Below are positions 33,556 to 42,370 of a DNA stretch of 64,000 nucleotides, in pieces. The translations under genes and the position numbers were made by a program. Position 1 is the stretch's first letter, and each line of letters opens with the position of its first letter. Under the pieces are notes generated by a model that was not told the origin of the DNA, ran no database searches, and worked only from the letters and a program-made list of their open reading frames with translations. Origin of the DNA: Caballeronia sp. NK8 (lineage in GTDB: Bacteria; Pseudomonadota; Gammaproteobacteria; Burkholderiales; Burkholderiaceae). The stretch spans positions 248,001-312,000 of the forward strand of contig NZ_AP024327.1 in the NCBI RefSeq assembly GCF_018408855.1, written 5' to 3'.

Positions 33556-34770
33556 TCACTCATCGATCGCTGTATAAGGATGCGCGTACGTGAACGGATC
33601 ACACAGCAGCTCATTCAACGCAAACTGCCCCACCGCGTGATACTTCCACCGCACGCTATCGTGCAGCGTGTGCGTTCTTGCATTGCGCCAGTGCCGGTCG
33701 AGGTTATGCGTGTCCAGTGTCGATTGCGTGCCCGCGAGTTCAAAGAGCTTGCTGGCGGCATCGAGTGCGAACTGCGTCGCGAGTATCTTCGCCTCGGCCG
33801 TGGCGACGATCGCCGCAGCCACATCGGCGCGCCCGTCTGCGTCACGCGCGGCATCGATCGACGCGGCGGCACGCGCCGTCAGCGCCTGCGCCGCGTGATA
33901 GTCGACCGTCAACGAGCCGATGTCGCGCAACGTGTAGGGATCGTCGACCGCGCGCGTCGCAGCGCTGCCACGCGCCGGATGCGATAACGCCTTCAGGAAC
34001 CGCTTCGTATCGTCGAGCGCCGCGCGCCCGATGCCCAGGTCGATCGCCGCATGAATGAGCTGCGATACCGCGTTCGCCGCGTCGATATGTCCGCTTCGGC
34101 CACGCTTCACGATCTGCAATGCATCGAGTTCGACGTGATCGAGCCGCACCTGGCCGCTCGCCGTCGTGCGCTGACCGAAGCCCGACCAGTCGTCGATGAC
34201 CTCGACGCCGCGCGCGTGCCGTGCGACGAATGCGGTGACGGTCAGGCCATCGTCGTCGCGCGCCGCGACCGGAATCCAGTCGGCGAACAGCGCGCCTGTC
34301 GAATAAACCTTGCGGCCGGAGAGCACGAAGCCGCTTGCGCTGCGATGCACGCGCGTCTCGTGCTCGGAAGGCAAGCGATCGCCCGGCTCCGCGGTGGCGT
34401 TGCCGAAACGTTCTCCCGCGAGCGCGCGGGAAAAGAAGAAATCCTGCTGGCTCGGCGTGCCGTCATGCCGAAGCCGTTCGAGCGTGGCGAAATGATTTTG
34501 CGGAATCTGTCCAAGCGACGAATCCGCCGCCGATATCAGCTCGAACACGTCGGCGATCGTGCGTACGGAAACATCCGCGCCGCCGAACGCGCGCGGCACG
34601 CTGATGCCCCACAATCCCGACGCGCTGAATGCCTCGACTTCGTTCACGGGCAAATGCCGCTCACGGTCGCGATGCGATGCTTCAACGGCAAATTCACGCG
34701 CAAGCCGACGCGCGATTTCGATTGCTTCGTCATCCGATTTGATGATGCTGGCGCGATGAATGCTGTTCAT
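33556..34770 (-). CDS. sfnB: SfnB-like sulfur acquisition oxidoreductase (acyl-CoA dehydrogenase fold)
   Basis: A 404-residue flavoenzyme of the SfnB/DszC branch of the acyl-CoA dehydrogenase fold, which helps release sulfur from sulfones or related compounds. Features are SGLWGISVPRAFGGADVSVRTIADVFELISAADSSLGQIPQNHF, the flavin region AEPGDRLPSEHETRV, and LFELAGTQSTLDTHNLDRHWRNARTHTLHDSVRWKYHAVGQFALN near the C-terminus, characteristic of this family. It is the last gene of a minus-strand operon, 7 bases after the DszA-like gene. No CoA motif is evident. Confidence 0.87.
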   Translation of the reverse strand: MNSIHRASIIKSDDEAIEIARRLAREFAVEASHRDRERHLPVNEVEAFSASGLWGISVPRAFGGADVSVRTIADVFELISAADSSLGQIPQNHFATLERLRHDGTPSQQDFFFSRALAGERFGNATAEPGDRLPSEHETRVHRSASGFVLSGRKVYSTGALFADWIPVAARDDDGLTVTAFVARHARGVEVIDDWSGFGQRTTASGQVRLDHVELDALQIVKRGRSGHIDAANAVSQLIHAAIDLGIGRAALDDTKRFLKALSHPARGSAATRAVDDPYTLRDIGSLTVDYHAAQALTARAAASIDAARDADGRADVAAAIVATAEAKILATQFALDAASKLFELAGTQSTLDTHNLDRHWRNARTHTLHDSVRWKYHAVGQFALNELLCDPFTYAHPYTAIDE

Positions 34771-34777
34771 GGTGTCC

Positions 34778-36109
34778 TCACGCCGCACGTGCTGCGCGCG
34801 CATACTGACTGTCGGGCCGCGGCAAGCCCAGATGTTCCCGCAACGTCGTGCCTTCGTAATCGCGCCGGAAGATGCCCTTCTTCTGCAACAGCGGCACGAC
34901 ATGATCGACGAACGCCGCAAGCCCGGAAGGGAACACATCCGCGTTAAGGTTGAAGCCGTCCGCGCCGCGCTCGTTGAACCAGCGCGCGATATCGTCGGCG
35001 ATCTGCTCCGGCGTGCCCACGATGATCCGATGTGCGCCCGGATTGCGATCCAGCAGATCGCGCACGGTGAGGTTCTCGCTTTTCGCAAGCGCAACCGTCG
35101 AATCGATGAAGCCCCGCGAGAGATCCGAGCGCGCAACCTTTCCGATCAGCTCATAAGGCAGCGGCGCATCGATATGCAGATCGTCCGGCGCGAGGCCGAG
35201 CGCGCCCGCAAGACGCGCGACTTCGCGATCGGTATCGAGCAGCGCATCGAGTTCGGCCTTGCGTTCGCGCGCTTCGCGCTCGGTCCCGCCAATCACCGGA
35301 TACAAACCCGGCAGCAGCAGAAAATGATCCGGATTGCGTCCATGCAGACGCACGCGCTCCTTCATCTCCGCATAGAAGGTCTGCGCCGTCGGCAAAGTGG
35401 TTTGCGCGGTGAACACGGCATCGGCGAAACGTGCGGCCAGCGCGCGGCCGCCTTCGGACGAACCCGCCTGCACGAGCACCGGCCGCCCTTGCGGACTGCG
35501 CGGCACGGTAAGCGGACCGCGCACCGAAAAGTAAGTCCCGCGATGCTCGATCGCATGCACGCGCGATGGATCGGCATAGCGGCCGGTCGTTCGATCGGCG
35601 ACGAAGGCATCGTCTTCCCAGCTATCCCACAGCTTCGTCACCACTTCGACGAACTCCTGCGCGCGCGCATAGCGTTCGTCGGTCGTGAGCGGCACGTCGT
35701 GGCTGAAGTTCGCGGCGGCGGCCGCATCGTAGGTAGTGACCGCGTTGAAGGCAACTCGCCCGCCGCTCAGATGATCAACGGATGCGAAGCGCCGCGCAAG
35801 ATTGAAGGGATCGTTGAAGGTCGTCGAAGCCGTGCCGATCAGGCCGACATGCGTCGTCGCGCCCGCGAGCGCGGTCAGCAGCACAGTCGGTTCCAGCGCT
35901 TGCGACGGCCCTTCGGCGTGATTGCGCAGCGCGAGCAGATCGGAGAGAAACACCGCATCGAGCTTGCCGCGCTCGGCGATCGACGCGATTTCCCTGAAGA
36001 AATTCAGATCGATGATCGAGCGCGGATTGTCGAGCGTGCGCCATCCGGCGGGATGGCGTCCGACGCCGGTGATGTTGGTGTTCAGATGCAGTTGGCGCGT
36101 GTGGCTCAT
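34778..36109 (-). CDS. FMNH2-dependent monooxygenase, NtaA/SnaA/DszA family
   Basis: A 443-residue luciferase-fold monooxygenase that uses reduced FMN. The family opening is LHLNTNITGVGRHPAGWRT. Others are DAVFLSDLLALRNH, the repeated SVDHLSGGRVAFNAVTTYD, PVLVQAGSSEGGRALAARFADAVFTAQ and IVGTPEQIADDIARWF. Members desulfurise or hydroxylate sulfones, nitrilotriacetate and similar substrates. No flavin reductase is in this operon; one must come from elsewhere. Its start overlaps the stop of the previous gene as ATGA, and SfnB follows 7 bases after it. Confidence 0.88.
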   Translation of the reverse strand: MSHTRQLHLNTNITGVGRHPAGWRTLDNPRSIIDLNFFREIASIAERGKLDAVFLSDLLALRNHAEGPSQALEPTVLLTALAGATTHVGLIGTASTTFNDPFNLARRFASVDHLSGGRVAFNAVTTYDAAAAANFSHDVPLTTDERYARAQEFVEVVTKLWDSWEDDAFVADRTTGRYADPSRVHAIEHRGTYFSVRGPLTVPRSPQGRPVLVQAGSSEGGRALAARFADAVFTAQTTLPTAQTFYAEMKERVRLHGRNPDHFLLLPGLYPVIGGTEREARERKAELDALLDTDREVARLAGALGLAPDDLHIDAPLPYELIGKVARSDLSRGFIDSTVALAKSENLTVRDLLDRNPGAHRIIVGTPEQIADDIARWFNERGADGFNLNADVFPSGLAAFVDHVVPLLQKKGIFRRDYEGTTLREHLGLPRPDSQYARAARAA

Positions 36110-37302
36110 GATGTCGTATGAAGAAGCGGTTGATGAGCGGACACCGGAATGCGCAAGCCCGCCTCGACGAGCAGCGGCAACACGGCATCGCCGAAATACG
36201 CGAGATCGGGTTCGAAGTCGAAGAAGGTGAGCTGCACGCCGTCGCATCCGGCGCGCTTCAACGCGAGCAACTGCTCGACGATCCGCTCGGGCGAGCCGAT
36301 CAGATGCAGGTTGCCGCCGAGAATGCGCTGCTCGCGCTTGTGCTGCGCCCACGCTTTCGCATCGCTCTTGCCGTGCATGCCGACAAAGCCATCGAGCGCG
36401 CCTTCGTCGGCATGCGCGACGATCGCGTCGTGATACTCGCGCGCCTCGCGCTCGGTCGGCCGGCACACGATGGTCGGATTGATCAGCGTGCGGACACGGC
36501 GGTTCACGCGTTGCGCGCTCTCGCGAATCGTCGCGGTATGCGCGGGCAAGGCCGCGATGGCGTCATCGAAGGCCGCGCCTGCCGGGCTCGTGATGAAGAT
36601 GAGGTCCGAATGCCGCACGGCGTAATCGATGCCCGCCGCCGACCCCGTCGCATTCACCAGCACAGGGCGATGAAAGCGCGGACGCGGACTCACGAACGCT
36701 TCGTTCAGTTGCCAGTGTTTCGTCCTGATGTGCTGGTTCGCGTCGCTGCGCCAGAGCGTGTCGAGCACGCCGACGAACTCCGCCGCGCGCACGTAGCGCT
36801 CGTCGTGCTCGATCATCGGCTGGCCGAACATCGCCCATTCGCTCGCCACGTGTCCGGTCACCAGATTGATGCCCCAGCGGCCGCCCGAGATGTGATCGAG
36901 CGTTGCGCCGAACTTCGCGAGATGCAGCGGATGCCACGGCCCATAGAGCGCATGCACGGTCGAGATCAGCAGGATGCGCTCGGTGATCGCGGCGAGCGCG
37001 CTGGTCGCGATGAACGCGTCGAGCGATTGCTCGCGATACTTGAGCGCGCCGCCGTGCCCGTTCTTGCCGAGCCATTGCGCGAGACCGAACACGAGATCGA
37101 AGCCGAGCGCCTCGGCCTTTTGCGTGAGGCGCGCGTTGTAGTCGAAGCGCCAGTCGGTGCCGCGCGGCAGCGTCGAGATGGACCAGCCGCCGTTCTGGAT
37201 CGGCAGGAACAGGCCGAGCATCAGCGGTTGCTGGAACGCCGCATGCAACGGGCTGCCGGGAATGTCGGCGGGGCTCGTAGTGCCGTCGAACGCGGCTGTC
37301 AT
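36106..37302 (-). CDS. LLM-class flavin-dependent monooxygenase, SfnG/RutA-like
   Basis: A 398-residue luciferase-like enzyme. Features are PLMLGLFLPIQNGGWSISTLPRGTDWRFDYNARLTQKAEALGFDLVFGLAQ, HLAKFGATLDHISGGRWGINLVTGH, and PVLVNATGSAAGIDYAVRHSDLIFITSP. This resembles dimethylsulfone monooxygenase SfnG and pyrimidine monooxygenase RutA; the sulfur context favours an SfnG-like role, cleaving a C-S bond with FMNH2 and O2. The start overlaps the rhodanese stop by 4 bases and its stop overlaps the next start by 4. The two neighbouring monooxygenases probably act on different steps or substrates. Confidence 0.86.
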   Translation of the reverse strand: MTAAFDGTTSPADIPGSPLHAAFQQPLMLGLFLPIQNGGWSISTLPRGTDWRFDYNARLTQKAEALGFDLVFGLAQWLGKNGHGGALKYREQSLDAFIATSALAAITERILLISTVHALYGPWHPLHLAKFGATLDHISGGRWGINLVTGHVASEWAMFGQPMIEHDERYVRAAEFVGVLDTLWRSDANQHIRTKHWQLNEAFVSPRPRFHRPVLVNATGSAAGIDYAVRHSDLIFITSPAGAAFDDAIAALPAHTATIRESAQRVNRRVRTLINPTIVCRPTEREAREYHDAIVAHADEGALDGFVGMHGKSDAKAWAQHKREQRILGGNLHLIGSPERIVEQLLALKRAGCDGVQLTFFDFEPDLAYFGDAVLPLLVEAGLRIPVSAHQPLLHTTS

Positions 37303-38963
37303 ACGATGCTCTCCTTCAGCGCGCTCAGACGCGCGTGGCTGCGCTTCGCCGTCGCCGTGCCGAAGTCGAGCACGTCGATCGAGGCGATCGCGTCGCGCTC
37401 CAGTTGCGCGACGAGTTGCAGTTCCCATGCGAGATACGCGTTCATCTGTTCGGCGACGCGGCCCGGTTCGGCGTGATAGGGGCTATACCAGGCGTCGTCG
37501 TCGCCGGTGAGGTTATGCGTGTCGCCCGAGTCGAGCGGCAGGCCGAGCGCGCTCCAGCGGCGCGTGCCGCCGGTCAGCGCGGCGATCTCCGGCCGCTGCT
37601 GCGCGAGTTCGGCGGCGACGAGACTGGCGAGCACGCCATCCTCCGACGTGAGCACGAGTTGCGTGCCCCGTGCGAAGTCATGCAGACGCGCAGGCAGCTC
37701 GCTTGCGGCGATGAAGCGCGCGCCGCTCACGTGGCCGCGCCTGAACGCGAGACTGCTGTCGATATCGATCGCCTGCGCCTTGCCTGCTTCGATCGCCTCG
37801 CGCAACTGGTCCGGCTCGATCCAGCGCGTGCGCGCGCCATGCGGCCGCACGGCGAGCGGCTCGGGACCGGCTTCGAGCGCGTCGGCGGTGAGCGCGGCGC
37901 TGGCGGCGTCGTCGAGCACGCGCACATCGAGATAGCCAAGCTGCTTCAGCCACGATGCGGTCATGCGGGCGCGCACGCCGTCATCGTCGCGCAACACCAC
38001 GCGCGCGTGCAGCGTGCCGATGTATTCGTCGGTCGCCTGCACGAGCTGACCGCCCGGCGCCGAGCGCCAGCCCGACGGATGACCCGCTTCGTATTCGAGC
38101 GGATCGCGCACGTCGAAGCGATACAGCGTGCGCTCGCCGCTTTCGCGCTCCAGCGCGGCGAGCGCCTCGCGATCGATCACGGGCACGCCCGCCTTGCGCG
38201 CGGCGGCGCTGGCGAGCTCGCGCGCGACGGCGAGCGTGGCCGCATCGGGACGCGGCGCGGTGCGGATGTTGCCGTGCTCGAGTTCGAGACCCGCGAGCAG
38301 CCACGACATCGAGCCGCCCGTGAGCGCCGCGACCGGATTCGGCACGCCCGCATTGATGAGCGACTGCGCGCCGAGGATGCTGCGCGTGCGGCCCGCGCAA
38401 TTCACGACGATCAGCGTCTGGGGCGACGGCGCCGCCGCGAGCGCGCGATAGACGAGCTCCGCGCCCGCGCAGTCGATGCCGCCGGGAATGTTCATCGTGT
38501 TGAATTCGCCGAAGGGGCGCGAGTCGAGCACGACGAGATCGTCGCCCGCGTCCTGGCGCGCTTTCAGTGTTTCGGCGTCGATGTTGGGCGTATGCAGTTC
38601 GTGTTCGATCACTTCCCCGAATGCCTTGCCGGGCACGTTGGTGCCGCTGAAGACTTCGAAGCCCGCGTTCTCCCAGCCGTCGACGCCGCCTTCGAGTATC
38701 GACACATCCGTATAGCCCCAGCGCGCGAGCAGGGCGGCGGCGCGCGGCGTGTGCTCGCCGTGCGTATCGACGAGCACGATGGGCGTGCCGCGCCTCGGCA
38801 CGAGCCGCACGATCACGAGCCCGAGCCGTCCGACCGGCGCGACCGACGAATAGAACAGCCGCCTTCGCGCCGACACGCCTTCCTCGCGGACATCGAGCAC
38901 GGCGAGTTCGGAGCGTTGAGCGATGAGCGTGCGCAATTGCGCGGGAGACACGAAGCGGGACAT
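37299..38963 (-). CDS. Four-domain rhodanese-like sulfurtransferase
   Basis: A 554-residue protein made of four rhodanese domains (about 1-105, 125-235, 265-370, 385-485) plus a 70-residue tail. Only the second has the active-site loop with cysteine, C189 in VNCAGRTRS; the first has DTHGEHT, the third RDDDGVR and the fourth SEDGVL at this place. So one domain should carry persulfide while the others are structural or binding modules. This is the first gene of the minus-strand sulfur operon. An alternative ATG at 38990 would add nine residues. AGGA stands upstream of the chosen start. Confidence 0.86.
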   Translation of the reverse strand: MSRFVSPAQLRTLIAQRSELAVLDVREEGVSARRRLFYSSVAPVGRLGLVIVRLVPRRGTPIVLVDTHGEHTPRAAALLARWGYTDVSILEGGVDGWENAGFEVFSGTNVPGKAFGEVIEHELHTPNIDAETLKARQDAGDDLVVLDSRPFGEFNTMNIPGGIDCAGAELVYRALAAAPSPQTLIVVNCAGRTRSILGAQSLINAGVPNPVAALTGGSMSWLLAGLELEHGNIRTAPRPDAATLAVARELASAAARKAGVPVIDREALAALERESGERTLYRFDVRDPLEYEAGHPSGWRSAPGGQLVQATDEYIGTLHARVVLRDDDGVRARMTASWLKQLGYLDVRVLDDAASAALTADALEAGPEPLAVRPHGARTRWIEPDQLREAIEAGKAQAIDIDSSLAFRRGHVSGARFIAASELPARLHDFARGTQLVLTSEDGVLASLVAAELAQQRPEIAALTGGTRRWSALGLPLDSGDTHNLTGDDDAWYSPYHAEPGRVAEQMNAYLAWELQLVAQLERDAIASIDVLDFGTATAKRSHARLSALKESIV

Positions 38964-39081
38964 GGGCGAGAAATCCTGTGTAGGCGACATCGACGGGGAG
39001 CGCCTGCTCCAGCGGCGTCGTGCGGAAGAAAAAGGATCATCTTCGTCGCGCAGGCTGGCATCGCAAACCGATCATTTCACG

Positions 39082-39111
39082 GATGCTTTTGAATGAATCG
39101 ATGCTTTGAAT
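39082..39111. repeat. Imperfect direct repeat upstream of the rhodanese operon
   Basis: GATGCTTTTGAAT (39082-39094) recurs with one base missing as GATGCTTTGAAT (39100-39111), in the 243-base interval between the rhodanese gene and the divergent RHH gene. Regulator binding is possible but unproven. Confidence 0.4.
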
Positions 39112-39143
39112 AGCTGCGTAGGTGCGAACGTGCCGGACGCGTG

Positions 39144-39152
39144 TGGTATAAG
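39144..39152 (+). promoter_or_regulatory. Extended -10 element for the RHH/chorismatase operon
   Basis: TGG-TATAAG (39144-39152) has the TGn extension and five of six -10 positions, 55 bases before the GTG at 39207. No good -35 was seen. Confidence 0.4.
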
Positions 39153-39206
39153 CACCGCATGCGCGCGCCCGCTCGCGGCGCGCAACGAACGTGACAGGAG
39201 CATGCA

Positions 39207-39464
39207 GTGAGAAGGACCGCCGAAAACAAGTTGAAGGTGGTCGCAGTGCGGGTCGATCCACAATTCGAGCAACGGCTGCGACTATTGGCAGAGGTGACGG
39301 GACGCAAGCAATCGTTCTTTCTTCAGCAGATGATCGAGAACGGCATCGGCGCACTGGAAGAGACGTGGCTGCCGGCCGACGTGCTCGAACAGGTCCGCAG
39401 CGGCGCGCTGCCGGTGCGGGACGAGAGCGTCGGCACCGCCGACCTCTTCGGTGACGAGGCATGA
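39207..39464 (+). CDS. Ribbon-helix-helix (CopG/Arc-like) DNA-binding protein
   Basis: An 85-residue protein with a short strand KVVAVRVDP followed by two helices (FEQRLRLLAEVTG, then QSFFLQQMIENGIGALEE), the ribbon-helix-helix pattern of CopG-type antitoxins and small repressors. The GTG start at 39207 stands six bases after GGAG, with no better start. It overlaps the chorismatase gene by 4 bases (ATGA), so the pair is cotranscribed. No toxin-like gene lies beside it. A role as repressor of its own operon is likely, by inference. Confidence 0.75.
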   Translation: MRRTAENKLKVVAVRVDPQFEQRLRLLAEVTGRKQSFFLQQMIENGIGALEETWLPADVLEQVRSGALPVRDESVGTADLFGDEA

Positions 39465-40435
39465 TCGAATCGCGCTTCGCCGGGCTCGACGCGCCATCCG
39501 GCGACGGTGCGCTCGCGCGCATCGTCTTCGGCGCGACGAGCGGCCGGCCGGGCATCGAGAACGGCGTGCCGACGCTGCATCTCAGGATGGCCGACGACGC
39601 GCACGAAGGCTTCGCCGAAATCTGGCGCAGCGCCGGGGCGATCCGCAGCGGTACCGTCAACGATCTGGTGTTCGCTCACGACGATGCGTTCCTCTTTTGC
39701 GCCGGCTTCATCCCGTTGTCCGGCCGATACACCGAGGCCACGCGCCAGGCCTACACCGATGCCTTCGCGCTCGTCAGCGAACTGAACTTCCCGAAGATCT
39801 TTCGCATGTGGAACTTCATTCCCCATATCAATGGCGAAAATGGGGAAGGGCTGGAGGTGTATCGCGATTTCTGCCGTGGCCGCGCCGTCGCATTCGAGCA
39901 GGATTACGCGCACGCATCGGGCATGCCGGCGGCGACGGGCATCGGCACGTGGGGCGAGGGCGTCGGCTTCTACTTTCTCGCGTGCCGCGAGGGCGCGCTG
40001 CGGCACATCGAGAATTCGCGTCAGACGCCCGCGTATGAGTACCCGCAGCGTTACGGTCCGAAGTCGCCGAGTTTCGCGCGCGGCACGCTGCTGGGCGACA
40101 CGCTGTTCGTATCGGGCACGGCCAGCATTCTCGGACACGAGACGATGCACGAGGGCGATCTCGAACGGCAGTGGAGCGTCGCGATCGGCAACATCGCGCA
40201 TCTGATCGGCGCGGATAATCTCGAAGCGCAAGGCGTGGACGGCGGTTATACACTGCGCGATCTCGACCAGATCAAGGTGTACTACCGGCATGCGGCGGAT
40301 CTGCCTGCCGTGACGAAACTGGCGCGAGCCGCGTTTCATCCGGATGCGAGCATCCGCTATCTGCAAGTGGATATCTGCCGCGCCGATCTGCTCGTCGAGA
40401 TGGAAGGCATTGCGTCACATCGGCGCTCAGACTGA
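39461..40435 (+). CDS. Chorismatase (FkbO/Hyg5/XanB2 family)
   Basis: A 324-residue enzyme of the chorismatase family, which lyses chorismate to 3-hydroxybenzoate, 4-hydroxybenzoate or a dihydroxycyclohexadiene carboxylate plus pyruvate. The fold is a fused RidA-like pair. Hallmarks are FRMWNFIPHINGENGEGLEVY, ENSRQTPAYEYPQRYGPKSPSFAR, VSGTASILGHETMHEGDL and the late YLQVDICRADLLVEMEG. The cysteine in DICRADL may be the one reported as important for the hydroxybenzoate-forming types; I recall this and have not aligned it. It is coupled to the RHH gene and overlaps the convergent LysR gene end by 9 bases. Confidence 0.85.
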   Translation: MIESRFAGLDAPSGDGALARIVFGATSGRPGIENGVPTLHLRMADDAHEGFAEIWRSAGAIRSGTVNDLVFAHDDAFLFCAGFIPLSGRYTEATRQAYTDAFALVSELNFPKIFRMWNFIPHINGENGEGLEVYRDFCRGRAVAFEQDYAHASGMPAATGIGTWGEGVGFYFLACREGALRHIENSRQTPAYEYPQRYGPKSPSFARGTLLGDTLFVSGTASILGHETMHEGDLERQWSVAIGNIAHLIGADNLEAQGVDGGYTLRDLDQIKVYYRHAADLPAVTKLARAAFHPDASIRYLQVDICRADLLVEMEGIASHRRSD

Positions 40436-41296
40436 GGCCGATTGCCTGAGCGTTTTCACGAGCAGGCTGTGCAGGCTATCCACGGCTTTCGAGCCACGCG
40501 AGTCGCGGCTTCGATACACTGCCACTTCCATCGGTTCGAGCGGCCCGAGGCCTTCGTCGCTGCCCAGAATCCGCAGATGTCCCGGCGCGCTGCATTGCGT
40601 CAGCGCCGCGACCGCCAGACCGCTTTCGACGGCGGCGATCTGCCCGGCCAGACTCGAACTGTTGTAGACCACCTTGTAGCGGCGTCCTTGCTGCGCGAGC
40701 GAATTGATCGCGCCGCGCCGCGCGAGGCTCGCGCTTTCGTAGACGGCGATCGGCAACGGATCGCGCCGCCACAGCTCGAATTGCGCCGCGCCCACCCACA
40801 CCAGCGGTTCATGGAACAGCAGCGTGCCGCGTCGGCCATGGTCGCGCGACACGAGCGCGATATCGAGTTCGCCGTTCGCAACGCGCGGAATGAGCGATGT
40901 CGACTGCTCGCAGATCAGTTCGATCTCGACGCCGCTATGGCGCGGCGCGAAGCGTTTGAGCACGGGCGTCAGATACTTCGCCGCGTAGTCGTCCGGCACG
41001 CCGAGCCTCACGCGGCCGGTGAGTTGCTCGCCTTGCAGCGCAACCTGGGCTTCCGCATGCAGATCCAGAATGCGGCGTGCGTAGCCGAGCAGCGTCTGCC
41101 CGTCGTGCGTGAGTTCCAGCGTGCGCGAGCCGCGCTCGATGAGCTGCAGTCCCAGCGCGCTTTCGAGCTTCTTCAACTGCATGCTCACCGCCGATTGCGA
41201 GCGATGCACTTCGCCCGCCGCGCTCGACAGCGAACCCGCGTCGACGACCGCGACGAAGCACTTGAGCCAGTCCGTTTGCAGATCGTGTCGTTTCAT
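40427..41296 (-). CDS. LysR-family transcriptional regulator
   Basis: A 289-residue LysR protein. Winged helix: WLKCFVAVVDAGSLSSAAGEVHRSQSAVSMQLKKLESALGLQLIERGSRTLELT. Effector domain from LTGRVRLGVPDDYAAKYLTPVLKRFAPRHSGVEIELICEQSTSLIP, a type often paired with EamA exporters. It is divergent from the EamA transporter at 41385, with the dyad TTCGATAATCGAA at 41314-41326 in between, so it probably controls that carrier. Its 3' end overlaps the chorismatase gene by 9 bases on the other strand. Confidence 0.88.
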   Translation of the reverse strand: MKRHDLQTDWLKCFVAVVDAGSLSSAAGEVHRSQSAVSMQLKKLESALGLQLIERGSRTLELTHDGQTLLGYARRILDLHAEAQVALQGEQLTGRVRLGVPDDYAAKYLTPVLKRFAPRHSGVEIELICEQSTSLIPRVANGELDIALVSRDHGRRGTLLFHEPLVWVGAAQFELWRRDPLPIAVYESASLARRGAINSLAQQGRRYKVVYNSSSLAGQIAAVESGLAVAALTQCSAPGHLRILGSDEGLGPLEPMEVAVYRSRDSRGSKAVDSLHSLLVKTLRQSASV

Positions 41297-41313
41297 CAGT
41301 CCAGGAAGATGCT

Positions 41314-41326
41314 TTCGATAATCGAA
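41314..41326. promoter_or_regulatory. Inverted repeat in the LysR/EamA divergent interval
   Basis: TTCGAT-A-ATCGAA is a perfect 13-base dyad 18 bases before the LysR start. The half TTCGA recurs twice in the following 40 bases. A LysR operator is likely. Confidence 0.45.
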
Positions 41327-41384
41327 TGGATAGCGTTCGAATTATGCGCTTTTCGTTCGACTAGCCGCGGCACACACTGCGTCC

Positions 41385-42311
41385 ATGAATACGAACCCGA
41401 CATCACCTCGGACGGCATCGCGCTTCGCGGTGCGCGCGCAAACACATCGCGCGGCAGGCGCGTGGCCCTTTCTTCTCGGCTGCGCGCTGCTCGGCACGAT
41501 CGGCATTTTTCTGCACGAAGCCAAAGCCGATCCCTTGACGGCGACGTGGTTCCGCTGCGCATTCGGCTTGCTCGGGATGAGCGTGTGGGTTGTGCTGCGC
41601 GGGCAAACGCGGTTTCTGCGCCTGACGCGCACTACGGCTCCGTGGGTGCTCGCCGCCAGCGTGCTGATGGTCTTGAGCTGGTCGCTGTTCTTCAGCGCGG
41701 TCGAGCGCATTTCGGCGGGCGTGGCCATCGTGCTGTTCCATGTTCAGCCGATGTGGGTGCTGGTGCTCGCATCGTGCCTGCTGAAGGAGGCGATCGGCGG
41801 GCAGCGCATCGCGGCGGTATCGGTCGCGATGATCGGACTCGTCATGGCGACGGGCATCGTCGAGCACAGCGCGAGCGGCTCGCTCGAGCCGGGCTACTGG
41901 ATCGGCGTCGCCGCGTGTCTGGCCGGGTCGCTGTGCATGGCGTGCGTGACCATCATCGCGAAACGCTTGCGCGAACTGCCCGCCGGCACGCTCGCGTGGT
42001 GGCAATGCGCGGTCGGCACGCTGCTCCTGTGGGTCTGGCCGATGCAGCAGGGCTGGCCCGCGTGGGGCATCTCGTGGGCGTGGCTCGCGGGGCTCGGGCT
42101 GATCCACACGGGCCTCGCGTACACGCTGATGTATATCGGGATGGCGCGACTCGATACGGCGCGCGTCGCGGTGTTCCAGTTCGTCTATCCGGCGGTGGCC
42201 ATCGTCATCGACTGGCTGTATTTCGATCAGCGTCTGAGCGGCGTCCAACTCGCGGGCGTCGTGTCGATGTCGGTGGCGATCTGGTTCGCGGAGCGGGGGC
42301 GGGGTGGGTGA
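41385..42311 (+). CDS. EamA/DMT-family transporter
   Basis: A 308-residue inner-membrane protein with ten hydrophobic segments in two repeats of five, the EamA pattern of amino-acid and metabolite exporters. The first repeat begins WPFLLGCALLGTIGIFLHEA and the second YWIGVAACLAGSLCMACVTIIAKRL. An acidic/aromatic pair in IGMARLDTARVAVFQFVYPAVAIVIDWLYF lies near the end, as in RhaT/YdcZ-like relatives. The substrate is unknown. It is divergent from a LysR gene that probably induces it. Confidence 0.88.
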   Translation: MNTNPTSPRTASRFAVRAQTHRAAGAWPFLLGCALLGTIGIFLHEAKADPLTATWFRCAFGLLGMSVWVVLRGQTRFLRLTRTTAPWVLAASVLMVLSWSLFFSAVERISAGVAIVLFHVQPMWVLVLASCLLKEAIGGQRIAAVSVAMIGLVMATGIVEHSASGSLEPGYWIGVAACLAGSLCMACVTIIAKRLRELPAGTLAWWQCAVGTLLLWVWPMQQGWPAWGISWAWLAGLGLIHTGLAYTLMYIGMARLDTARVAVFQFVYPAVAIVIDWLYFDQRLSGVQLAGVVSMSVAIWFAERGRGG

Positions 42312-42370
42312 CGCAAGCACCAGTCAGTGTGCGATACTATGAACATTGTTTATGCACATAGGGGATGCAC

